Origin: an uncultured Chitinophagaceae bacterium
GTDB taxonomy: Bacteria > Bacteroidota > Bacteroidia > Chitinophagales > Chitinophagaceae
NCBI GenBank assembly: GCA_937862815.1
Contig: CALMED010000012.1
Coordinates: forward strand, 62,001-126,000
Length of the DNA stretch: 64,000 bases
Direction of reading: 5' to 3'
The notes under the pieces were generated by a model. The model searched no databases and was not told the origin of the DNA. It saw only the letters and a program-made list of their open reading frames with translations. Positions 36,210-44,551 of this stretch are shown here, in pieces. The translations under genes were made by a program, and so were the position numbers. Every line of letters begins with the position of its first letter. Within the stretch, counting starts at the first letter, position 1.

Positions 36210-36980
36210 TTAACGACCCATCCAGCCGCCGTCAACGGTTAATATTTCTCCGGTTACATAATCAGATGCTGCAGATGCCAGGAATACTACCGGACCTGCA
36301 AAATCTTCGGGTTGTCCCCACCTGCCGGCAGGTATACGGGCAAGTATAGACGCACTCCGCTCCGGGTCATTCCGCAGCGTGGTGGTATTGTCGGTAGCAA
36401 TATAGCCGGGAGCAATGCCGTTTACCTGCACTCCTTTGCCGGCCCACTCGTTCGAAAGTGCCTTTACCAGACTTGCAATAGCGCCTTTACTGGCTGCATA
36501 GCCAGGCACCAGAATACCGCCCTGAAAACTGAGCAATGAACAGGTGAAAATAATTTTGCCACAGCCCTGTTCCAGCATCCGCTTTCCAATTTCACGGGCG
36601 GTGATGAATTGTGCATCAAGGTTAATGTTGATGACTTTATCCCAGTACTCATCGGGGTGCTCGGCGGCGGGTGCACGCAGTATGGTGCCGGCATTATTAA
36701 CAAGGATATCAATCCGGGGATGCGCTACCTGCACCTGTTGCAGAAATGCGTACAAAGATGTGCGGTCGGAAAAATCGGCCTGGTAAGCGTGAAAAGAACG
36801 ACCGAGTGCCTGCACTTCACGCTCAACATCACTTTCGCCGGGCTTCAGCGATGCAGACACGCCAATGATATCAGCACCAGCCGCAGCTAACCCTAACGCC
36901 ATCGCCTTGCCGATGCCTTTATTACATCCCGTAACAAGTGCATTTTTTCCCTGTAGCTGAAATTGGTCAAGAATTCTCAT
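36210..36980 (-). CDS. kduD: 2-deoxy-D-gluconate 3-dehydrogenase
   Basis: A 256-residue short-chain dehydrogenase that reduces 2,5-diketo-3-deoxygluconate to KDG. Cofactor motif TGCNKGIG, NNAGT, catalytic serine in TCSLLSF, and YAASKGA are all present, and the C-terminus is ILTVDGGWMGR. The start MRILDQFQLQGK aligns with KduD and overlaps the uxaC stop by 14 bases; the frame can be extended 38 codons upstream but that would lie wholly within uxaC. Confidence 0.95.
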   Translation of the reverse strand: MRILDQFQLQGKNALVTGCNKGIGKAMALGLAAAGADIIGVSASLKPGESDVEREVQALGRSFHAYQADFSDRTSLYAFLQQVQVAHPRIDILVNNAGTILRAPAAEHPDEYWDKVININLDAQFITAREIGKRMLEQGCGKIIFTCSLLSFQGGILVPGYAASKGAIASLVKALSNEWAGKGVQVNGIAPGYIATDNTTTLRNDPERSASILARIPAGRWGQPEDFAGPVVFLASAASDYVTGEILTVDGGWMGR

Positions 36981-38421
36981 GCGTTGTATGAGTAAATGGT
37001 TGACGAGCAGCCATTGCAGGTTGCCAGTTGAAATAATTTTTGTTGTTATTGTAGCTGATATCCTGTACGATTTTACCCACCCAGTTGAGATCATTGGGTA
37101 ACTCGCCGTTCTCTATTTCTTCACCCAGCAAATCACAGAGCAGGCGGCGGAAATACTCGTGGCGGGGAAAGGAAAGGAAGCTGCGGGAATCAGTGAGCAT
37201 ACCCACAAAACGGCTGAGTAGGCCCATGTTGCTCAACGCATTGAGTTGCCTGGTCATCCCGTCTTTCTGATCCAGGAACCACCAGGCGCTGCCCCACTGT
37301 ACCTTCCCGGCAATGGAACCATCGTTGAAATTACCCACCATCGTGGCCATCAGTTCATTATCGGCCGGGTTGAGGTTATAGAGGATTGTTTTGGCAAGTT
37401 TATTATTGCTGTCGAGCTTATCAAGAAAACGCGCCAGTGAGCGACCTTGTGCGTAATCGCCTATGGAATCCCAACCGGTATCGGGTCCTAATTGACGCGT
37501 CATACGGCTGTTGTTGTTGCGCATAGCACCCAGGTGAAACTGCTGCACCCAACCTTTTTCCCAATCCCACTCCGCAAAATGAATGAGCATGGCGCTCTTA
37601 AACTTACGCTGCTCATCGTGATTCAGCTCCTTGCCGCCGTGTATTTTATTGAAGATGGCGTCTATTTCGGAACCGGTGAAGTCATCCGCATAAATTTCCT
37701 CCAGGCCGTGATCGGAAACAGAACAACCCATTGTTGCAAAGAAATCATGCCGGTTCTGCAAGGCATATAAGAAATCGTCAAAAGATGATACCGTGATCCC
37801 GGAAGCAGCCTCCAGTTTCCCGACGTAGGCATTGAAGTTGGCAGCGTTGCTCACATTCATGGCATTATCGGGCCGGAAGGCGGGCAGTACCGGAATTTCA
37901 AAACCATCTTCCTGCATCTGGCGGTGGTAGACCAGTGTATCCACCGGATCGTCGGTGGTACACACTACTTTCACATTCATTTTCCGCAGGAGGTTGCGTA
38001 CACTGTGCGAAGGCGCCTGCAGTTGTGCGTTGCAGTCGGCATAGATGGATGCGGCTGTATCCTTATTCAGCAGCTGCTGTATGCCGAAATAGCGCTGCAG
38101 TTCCAGGTGGGTCCAGTGAAACAACGGATTCCGCAGAGTATACGGCACCGTTTCGGCCCATTTTTCAAATTTTTCCCAATCACTGCGCCCGCCGGTGCAG
38201 TAATCCTCTTCCACCCCATTGGTGCGCATGGCCCTCCACTTGTAATGATCGCCGTATAACCACGCTTCGGTGATGCTGCGAAACTGTTTATCTTCCGCCA
38301 TCTGCTGGGGCGGAAGATGGCAGTGGTAGTCAATGATGGGCATATCTTTTGCGTACTCATGGTACAGACGCTGTGCGGTGTTTGTACGCAACAGAAAGTT
38401 TTCATCCAGAAATGCTTTCAT
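36967..38421 (-). CDS. uxaC: uronate isomerase (glucuronate/galacturonate isomerase)
   Basis: A 484-residue TIM-barrel isomerase of the amidohydrolase superfamily that converts D-galacturonate to D-tagaturonate (and glucuronate to fructuronate). The metal site HCH is in PIIDYHCHLPPQQ; other family marks are WTHLELQRYFG, CTTDDPVDTL, and LTDSRSFLSFPRHEYFRR near the C-terminus. Length is typical (E. coli 470). Neighbours uxaA upstream and kduD downstream, overlapping the latter. Confidence 0.97.
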   Translation of the reverse strand: MKAFLDENFLLRTNTAQRLYHEYAKDMPIIDYHCHLPPQQMAEDKQFRSITEAWLYGDHYKWRAMRTNGVEEDYCTGGRSDWEKFEKWAETVPYTLRNPLFHWTHLELQRYFGIQQLLNKDTAASIYADCNAQLQAPSHSVRNLLRKMNVKVVCTTDDPVDTLVYHRQMQEDGFEIPVLPAFRPDNAMNVSNAANFNAYVGKLEAASGITVSSFDDFLYALQNRHDFFATMGCSVSDHGLEEIYADDFTGSEIDAIFNKIHGGKELNHDEQRKFKSAMLIHFAEWDWEKGWVQQFHLGAMRNNNSRMTRQLGPDTGWDSIGDYAQGRSLARFLDKLDSNNKLAKTILYNLNPADNELMATMVGNFNDGSIAGKVQWGSAWWFLDQKDGMTRQLNALSNMGLLSRFVGMLTDSRSFLSFPRHEYFRRLLCDLLGEEIENGELPNDLNWVGKIVQDISYNNNKNYFNWQPAMAARQPFTHTTHENS

Positions 38422-38454
38422 AACGTTTGATTTTCTGTTTTCAAAATTCTGACA

Positions 38455-40092
38455 TCAGAGACTTACACCCCGCTTCCAGGGGATAAAATCATCCTGGTTT
38501 AATAAAACGGCTTTGGGCAGTACTTCGCCAGAGGCAGCACGGATGCAATACTCCAGTATTTCCTCGCCCATTTCTTCAATGGTCTTTTCACCGGCTATGA
38601 CCGGACCGCAATCAATATCAATGATGTCGGCCATTCGCTTTGCCAGGGCACTGTTGCTGGCCACTTTAATGGTGGGACAAACCGGGTTGCCGGTAGGCGT
38701 ACCCAATCCGGTGGTAAACAGGATCAGGGTAGCTCCGCTGGCTGCTTTTCCGGTGGTGGCTTCCACATCGTTACCGGGTGTGCATACCAGACTTAAACCA
38801 GGTTTGGTTGCGCTTTCGGTATAATCCAGCACGTCCACCACGGGTGATGTGCCGCCCTTTTTGGCCGCACCGGCACTCTTCATGGCATCGGTTATAAGTC
38901 CGTCTTTGATGTTACCGGGCGATGGATTCATGTGAAAGCCGGAACCGGCCTGCACAACCGTTTCTTCAAAACGCTTCATGAGGCGGGTAAACTTTTCAGC
39001 CGATTCGCGGTGGGTACACCGGTCCACCAGTTCCTGTTCCACCCCGCAGAGCTCGGGGAATTCGGCCAGCAGCACTTTACCGCCCAATGCCACCAACAGG
39101 TCGACGGCATAACCAACGGCGGGGTTGGCGCTGATACCGCTGAAGCCATCGCTGCCACCGCATTTCACCCCCAGCGTCAGGGCGCTGAGGGGCGCCGGCT
39201 TGCGTTGCAGTTGGTTGATAGCAGATAATCCTTCAAAGGTCTGGCGGATAGCGTCCGCAATCAGTTGTTCTTCGCTTTGCGATTGCTGTTGCTCAAAAAT
39301 GTACAACGGCTTGTCAAAATGAGGCGCCAATGCCGCCAGGTCGTTGCGAAAATCCTGCACCTGCAGGTTCTGGCATCCCAGGCTTAACACCGTTACCCCT
39401 CCCACATTGGGGTGGTTGGCGTACGCCGCCAGCAATTTGCTCAGCAGGGCTGCATCCTGCCGGATACCGCCACAACCGCCCTGGTGGTTCAGGAATTTAA
39501 TACCATCCACATGGGCAAACGGACGCTGCACATGGGCCGGTACCGGCTGCATTTGCACCTGGTCCAGCGGCTCCTGTTGTTCCCAGGCCTGTACTAACTG
39601 CCGGGTATACTGCTTGTATTTATCGGCAACCGCATAGCCCAGTTCGTTGTGCAGGGCTTCGCGGATGACATCGAGATTTCTGTTTTCACAAAAAACGGTG
39701 GGGATGAAGATCCAGTAATTAGCGGTGCCCACCCGGCCATCGCTGCGGTGGTAGCCGTTGAAGGTACGACCGGCAAAACGGGATACATCGGGCGCCGTCC
39801 AATGGTATTGCACACCGCGGTAGGCATACGGCTGTACCGCATGATGCGTGTTGGTGGTAGTCATACGGCTACCCTTTTTCACGTCTTTCAATACCGTGCC
39901 AATCAAAACACCGTACATTCGAACTGCTGCGCCCTCCGGCATATCGTCCATGAAAAATTTATGTTTGGCAGGTATCTCTTCCAGCAATGTGTAGGATGAT
40001 CCCCTGTGCTGCACCACAGCACCGGCAGGCAGCGTTTCCAGTGCTACCAGTACATTATCATCGGCATGTATTTGCAGTACCTGTTGTTTCAT
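38455..40092 (-). CDS. uxaA: altronate dehydratase
   Basis: A 545-residue altronate dehydratase, converting D-altronate to KDG. Residues 1-100 form the SAF domain (KQQVLQIHADDNVLVALETL), the remainder the catalytic UxaA domain with GYHRSDGRVGTANYW, HQGGCGG, LGVKCGGSDGFSGISANPA and CGPVIAG. The long frame continues 61 codons upstream, but that sequence is inside uxaB in another frame; the ATG at 40092 overlaps the uxaB stop by four bases and matches the family start. Confidence 0.97.
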   Translation of the reverse strand: MKQQVLQIHADDNVLVALETLPAGAVVQHRGSSYTLLEEIPAKHKFFMDDMPEGAAVRMYGVLIGTVLKDVKKGSRMTTTNTHHAVQPYAYRGVQYHWTAPDVSRFAGRTFNGYHRSDGRVGTANYWIFIPTVFCENRNLDVIREALHNELGYAVADKYKQYTRQLVQAWEQQEPLDQVQMQPVPAHVQRPFAHVDGIKFLNHQGGCGGIRQDAALLSKLLAAYANHPNVGGVTVLSLGCQNLQVQDFRNDLAALAPHFDKPLYIFEQQQSQSEEQLIADAIRQTFEGLSAINQLQRKPAPLSALTLGVKCGGSDGFSGISANPAVGYAVDLLVALGGKVLLAEFPELCGVEQELVDRCTHRESAEKFTRLMKRFEETVVQAGSGFHMNPSPGNIKDGLITDAMKSAGAAKKGGTSPVVDVLDYTESATKPGLSLVCTPGNDVEATTGKAASGATLILFTTGLGTPTGNPVCPTIKVASNSALAKRMADIIDIDCGPVIAGEKTIEEMGEEILEYCIRAASGEVLPKAVLLNQDDFIPWKRGVSL

Positions 40093-41618
40093 GATGCCTG
40101 CAAAGCGGATTTTTGTGTTTGATAAATTGCTTCCAATGCCCCTTCCCGCATGAGCAGCTGCAGGTGATACAATACCCGTTCGGCCAGTCCCGGGATTTGT
40201 GTCAGGTCTTCGCCCCACAGCTCCTGGTCCTGCAGAACAACGGCCACCAACCCTTCCGGCTGGTACTGTTCCCAATAGCGGCTGAGCCGTTCGGCCCGGT
40301 CGTCGTTTACAGTATACTGAACACCGTTAAAGGCACCCTGGTACCTTCCGTTTACCAGCCGGGTGTGCATAAAGAGCAGCCAGCCGGCAACCCCTAAACT
40401 CATCATTTCGGGTGCATGTCCCGTTACTTCTGTGAACCGGTGGAGCAAGGACACGCAGCGCATTTTTAATTTAGAGGTGAACTGTGCTGTAATACTGATC
40501 CATTGATGTTCAATAAAGGGATTGCGGAAGCGATCGAGCACCTGCCGGGCAAACTGGTACGCCTCTTCCCGGGTGATGTGCCCGGATGTAACCGATACAG
40601 CTATTTCATCAAATGCCAGGTTGCTGATGAAGGCCGACATGCTCTTGTGCTGCATGGCTTGTTTCACGGTAATGAAACCCGCAAGATGTGCCAGTCCGCA
40701 CGAAAAGGTATGCGTTGCATTGAGTAACCGCAGTTTGAGTTCCCGGAATTTCTCAATATCAGGCGCCAGCACTACCCCACCATCGGCCGCAGCAAAAGAT
40801 AACACTTCGGCAACACGTGGGTGTTTGCTCTCGATGGCCCAGAGGCGGAATGACTCCGCCATTATCATCAAATCATCGCGGTAGCCCAGCTTATGTTGTA
40901 CGGCCTGTTCTTCCGCCGCGGGTAGTTTGCCGGGCACAATGCGGTCAACCAGCGAATTGCAGAAATGATTGGCTTCCGCCAGCCAGTTGATGAACGCGGC
41001 AGGCAGCTGGTTAAACTGTGCGAGTTGCAGCACAATGGCACGCAGCTTAGTGCCGTTGTCGGGAACCAGTTCCGCAGGCACAATTACCATTCCGCTGTCT
41101 TCTGTGCCTTCAAAGGCCCGGTAGCGTTCCAGCAAACAGGCCAGCAGTTTACCGGGAAAACTGGAGGGCACTCCGCTTGTGACCACTTCTTCTTTGTAAA
41201 CAATACCCACTTCCGTGGTATTGGAAATGATAACCTGCATAGCAGGCTGCCGTACCTTTTGTAACACCTGGTTCCACTCCGTAGCTGCGTTTAATACGGT
41301 GCTGATGGAGCTGTTAATAATCACCTCTTCCACGGGGTTGCCGTTTTCTATCCCACGCACACAGAGCGAATACAAGCCGCCCTGGGTTGCAAATGCATCG
41401 GTTCCACCGGAAGCGGTGGACTTAACCACCACCACTCTTCCGTTGAAGAGGCCCTGTCGGTTGGCTTTGTCAATGAAATAATCCGGAAGGCCCCGCAGGA
41501 GCACACCCGTACCAAACTGCAGCACTTTTTCGGGCAGCTGTAACAGGGAGGCCCCGGGCTTAACAAGCCCCGGCTGTTCCGGTATCTGCGAAAGTGTATC
41601 GGGTGTTAATACAATCAT
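40089..41618 (-). CDS. uxaB: tagaturonate reductase (altronate oxidoreductase)
   Basis: A 509-residue NADH-dependent reductase of the mannitol dehydrogenase family that reduces D-tagaturonate to D-altronate. The Rossmann motif LQFGTGVLLRGLPDYFID is near residue 35, VVKSTASGGTDAF follows, and the C-terminal domain has the conserved KLRLLNATHTFSCGLAHLAG with the catalytic lysine and histidine region. Length resembles E. coli UxaB (483). Starts three bases after the pectinesterase stop and overlaps uxaA. Confidence 0.95.
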   Translation of the reverse strand: MIVLTPDTLSQIPEQPGLVKPGASLLQLPEKVLQFGTGVLLRGLPDYFIDKANRQGLFNGRVVVVKSTASGGTDAFATQGGLYSLCVRGIENGNPVEEVIINSSISTVLNAATEWNQVLQKVRQPAMQVIISNTTEVGIVYKEEVVTSGVPSSFPGKLLACLLERYRAFEGTEDSGMVIVPAELVPDNGTKLRAIVLQLAQFNQLPAAFINWLAEANHFCNSLVDRIVPGKLPAAEEQAVQHKLGYRDDLMIMAESFRLWAIESKHPRVAEVLSFAAADGGVVLAPDIEKFRELKLRLLNATHTFSCGLAHLAGFITVKQAMQHKSMSAFISNLAFDEIAVSVTSGHITREEAYQFARQVLDRFRNPFIEHQWISITAQFTSKLKMRCVSLLHRFTEVTGHAPEMMSLGVAGWLLFMHTRLVNGRYQGAFNGVQYTVNDDRAERLSRYWEQYQPEGLVAVVLQDQELWGEDLTQIPGLAERVLYHLQLLMREGALEAIYQTQKSALQAS

Positions 41619-41621
41619 GTC

Positions 41622-42635
41622 TCAGCTTTTATGCGGATGCCAGCACTTGCCAAACACCCAGTCTACAGTTATTTGTTGTTCTGTAATTCCTGCCGGTAAC
41701 CGGTTGCGGTACCACTCAAAATCGACTCCGCCGGCTTTACGGCAGCCGGAAAAATAAACGCGGTGTCCCCACTGCAAGGGTGGACCGCTGGGCGCATGGT
41801 ACACCGGCGTATTGGCCATGTTGGCGTCAAACACACAACCAATGAACAACAACTGCGCTTCCCGGTGGTAACGCCCCAACTGAAATCCGTCATAACCTTT
41901 GAACCGGCAGTTGAGCAAAACCGATTTGGCATCGGCATTGCCGGAACCGTCGTGCCATACAATGGCAGTACCCGAATGGGCAATGAAGATGCAGTTTTCG
42001 GCCCAGGCCCAACCACGCGGACAATAGAGATCAACGCTTCCTTCCATGATGCAGTCTTTGAAATACCACATGCCATCAACGGTATTCCAGGGGCTCACAG
42101 TATCGCCGCCGAAGGAACGGAAGTGGCAGTTGATGGCCCGCAGGCGGGTGCAGTTCATGGCCCGCAACGCCATCTGGTGACTGTTACGCCGGATAACTTT
42201 CTTACCGGTACTGTCAGCTGCACAGGTAATTTCGACTTCACCTGTTTGCAAAAAGCCATAAGCATTGGTGATGGTAAGATTGCGCAGGGTGAGATCATTG
42301 GCTCCCACATTCAGGGTTGCCACTCCCCAGTCGTCAGTGTGATTGCAGCGCCAGCTGTCGCGGGCTATAGCGGCAACGATGATGGTGCTGTCGCGGCTCT
42401 CGCCTTCCAGTACTATGTTGGGCTTTTCGATGTACAGCTTTTCGTTGTACACACCGTTGCGGATAAAGATGATAAAACCAATCCGTGTGCTGTCGGGGAT
42501 GCTGTTGATGGCCCCCTGTATGGTGCGGTGATCGCCGCTGCCATCAGGCGCCACCGTTATGACCTGCGAAATCTTTTGTGCCTGCATGGTGAAGCAGCAA
42601 GCCAGCAACGTTTCTATCGTAAACAGCAACTTCAT
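41622..42635 (-). CDS. pectinesterase (CE8 family), divergent motifs
   Basis: A 337-residue exported protein with a signal peptide ending MQAQ and the right-handed beta-helix fold of pectin methylesterases. GSGDHRTIQGAI and RNGVYNEKL (GxYxE) are clear. The active-site motifs are altered: QDTL is GGDTV, DFIFG is VDLYC, and LGRPW is LGRYH, but the two aspartates and the arginine that do catalysis are kept. It should remove methyl esters from homogalacturonan before lyase and GH28 action. The start overlaps the GH105 stop by four bases. Confidence 0.85.
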   Translation of the reverse strand: MKLLFTIETLLACCFTMQAQKISQVITVAPDGSGDHRTIQGAINSIPDSTRIGFIIFIRNGVYNEKLYIEKPNIVLEGESRDSTIIVAAIARDSWRCNHTDDWGVATLNVGANDLTLRNLTITNAYGFLQTGEVEITCAADSTGKKVIRRNSHQMALRAMNCTRLRAINCHFRSFGGDTVSPWNTVDGMWYFKDCIMEGSVDLYCPRGWAWAENCIFIAHSGTAIVWHDGSGNADAKSVLLNCRFKGYDGFQLGRYHREAQLLFIGCVFDANMANTPVYHAPSGPPLQWGHRVYFSGCRKAGGVDFEWYRNRLPAGITEQQITVDWVFGKCWHPHKS

Positions 42636-44551
42636 TTGCGTTTTCCTCCCCGTACCGGTGCCCGTTCCAGCAGCCAGCGCACCAGGTCCCGGGCTGCCGG
42701 GTAATTGTCATATTCTGCCGGCAACTTACGGCCGTCCACATATTCGTTGTACAACCAGGGATCACCAACAGCAAAGACCCACCCCCTGCCCAGCCTCGAA
42801 ACAGCCATAATGGTTTTGCCGCCTTGCTGAATGACCGGGATTGCCGGAGCAGTTGCTTCAATAGAACTGAGTTCTTTGATAAACAAACGGCTGGCAGTTG
42901 GGAAAATGGTATGGCCATGCGGAACGAGAACAGCGCCCTCTTCAAAGCGATCCTGTTTCACCATATTCACCTGATCCGTGTTAAAGCGGATACCAAAGGC
43001 GGAACTGAGCAGGTTGAAGCGCTCAAGCTCGCAGTTACCCGCATCATTGGTCATCATAACCAGCACACCACCGTTTCGCACCCAACGCGAGATAGCCTGC
43101 ACATGTGCCTGCTCCATATAATTGGGGTTCGCCGTTTCTTTTTCGGTATCCGGGTCAACAAGGATGTAAACACCCGCATGGGCGAGCGATGCCGCGGTGG
43201 GCGCAGCAGAAAGGGATTGCAACCGGGCACCGTTCCGTTGAAATAAATGCCCCAGGAAGTGAAAACCGCCATTGCTGCGGTCATCCCAGGTATAGTGCCA
43301 TCGCACCTGGCGGCCGGTGGCATCATTTTTCCATTCGTTGTTGAAATAAGTATCCAGCAAAATGGTCTTACCTATACCCGTGGTGAGCTGCGCCTGCATC
43401 TCCATTTCAGCTGCACACAGTATAAAGGCGCCCATACCCTTGGGGTCGTTCACCACCACCGGCTCGCTCATGTAGTATTCAAAACTGCCATCACGGTAGG
43501 GCTTACCGCCCAGGCCGGATACGGCTACCGTTCCTTTCAGATTGATGGCACCTCCCGGGGCCTCTTCCACAAAGGTTTGCAGAATGCCCCTGTATGCCAG
43601 GGCAGCATCAGCCGCATAATCCGCGGGAATGTACCCTAACCTGCTGGCCTTGGCGAAAGTATACGCCAGCATACAGGAAGCCGATGCTTCGGGGTAGTTG
43701 CCTTTTCGCTGCGGAAGATCCGGAATGTCGTACCAGAGGCCGGTGGCAGGATCCTGTACTTTTCGTACCGCCACCACAAACCGCCGGAGGATGCGCAACA
43801 GTTCGGCCCGGCGGGGATGCTGTGCGGGAAAATAATCCAGCACGTCCACCAGCGCCATACCAAACCAGCCGAGGCTGCGGGCCCACACATGCGGACTGCG
43901 GCCCGTGGTTTTATCGGCCCAGCGCTGTTCCCGGCTTTCATCCCAGCCGTGGTACAGTAAACCCGTTTTGGGATCACGGGCATATTGCTCTATCAGGACA
44001 AACTGGCGGGCAATATCATTAAACGCCGAATCTTCGTGAAACAGTTGTGCATACTCCGCATAAAAGGGCTGGGCCATGTAAAGGCCATCGAGCCACATCT
44101 GGTGCGGATAAATGTTTTTATGCCAGAAGCCACCGGCAGAAGTGCGGGGATGGGTGATTAACTGCCGGCGCAACGCATCGGCTGCTTTTTTGTATTTGTC
44201 GCGGCCGGTAACCCGGTAAAGTGTAAGTAATAACTTTCCGTTGTTGATGTGATCAATATTATACTCATCGGGTTTGTATCCTTTGACAGCTCCGTTGTCG
44301 CTCACATAAAAATCCATGCTGCGCCGGATGTACTCAAACCATTTTCCTTCACCGGTGGCCAGCCATACCTGCTCCACTCCTTTCAGTACCACGCCCTGGT
44401 CGTAGCGCCATTTGGCGGTTTTGTCCTGTTCCAGCAGAAACGAATCGGGCCATATCTGCATGGCTCGCAGTGCGAGGCGCTGGCTGTGCGGCTGTGCAGC
44501 TGCCAGCAGCGAAAAACCGAAGGATAATATGATCAGGCAACTGCGCATCAT
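42632..44551 (-). CDS. GH105 unsaturated uronyl hydrolase with a C-terminal DUF4350-like domain
   Basis: A 639-residue exported protein, signal peptide ending LLAAAQ. Residues about 22-390 are the (alpha/alpha)6 barrel of GH88/GH105 hydrolases (YteR/YesR type); the presumed catalytic aspartate is D155 in HQMWLDGLYMA, with HVWARSLGWFGMA and YPEASASCMLAY further on. The enzyme removes the unsaturated uronate left by pectate lyases. The last 245 residues are an additional domain (ILLDTYFNNEWK, later GGVLVMMTNDAGNCE and VFAVGDPWLYNEY) that looks like a DUF4350/class-I-amidotransferase-like fold with unknown role. Overlaps both neighbours by 4 bases. Confidence 0.9.
   Translation of the reverse strand: MMRSCLIILSFGFSLLAAAQPHSQRLALRAMQIWPDSFLLEQDKTAKWRYDQGVVLKGVEQVWLATGEGKWFEYIRRSMDFYVSDNGAVKGYKPDEYNIDHINNGKLLLTLYRVTGRDKYKKAADALRRQLITHPRTSAGGFWHKNIYPHQMWLDGLYMAQPFYAEYAQLFHEDSAFNDIARQFVLIEQYARDPKTGLLYHGWDESREQRWADKTTGRSPHVWARSLGWFGMALVDVLDYFPAQHPRRAELLRILRRFVVAVRKVQDPATGLWYDIPDLPQRKGNYPEASASCMLAYTFAKASRLGYIPADYAADAALAYRGILQTFVEEAPGGAINLKGTVAVSGLGGKPYRDGSFEYYMSEPVVVNDPKGMGAFILCAAEMEMQAQLTTGIGKTILLDTYFNNEWKNDATGRQVRWHYTWDDRSNGGFHFLGHLFQRNGARLQSLSAAPTAASLAHAGVYILVDPDTEKETANPNYMEQAHVQAISRWVRNGGVLVMMTNDAGNCELERFNLLSSAFGIRFNTDQVNMVKQDRFEEGAVLVPHGHTIFPTASRLFIKELSSIEATAPAIPVIQQGGKTIMAVSRLGRGWVFAVGDPWLYNEYVDGRKLPAEYDNYPAARDLVRWLLERAPVRGGKRK

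Noticed and set aside
38455-40275. 606-codon version of altronate dehydratase
   Set aside because: The first 61 codons lie inside uxaB and read as G/R-rich nonsense; ATG 40092 matches the family start.
41763-42704. 313-codon plus-strand frame opposite pectinesterase and GH105
   Set aside because: Crosses two real genes on the other strand; no recognisable motif.
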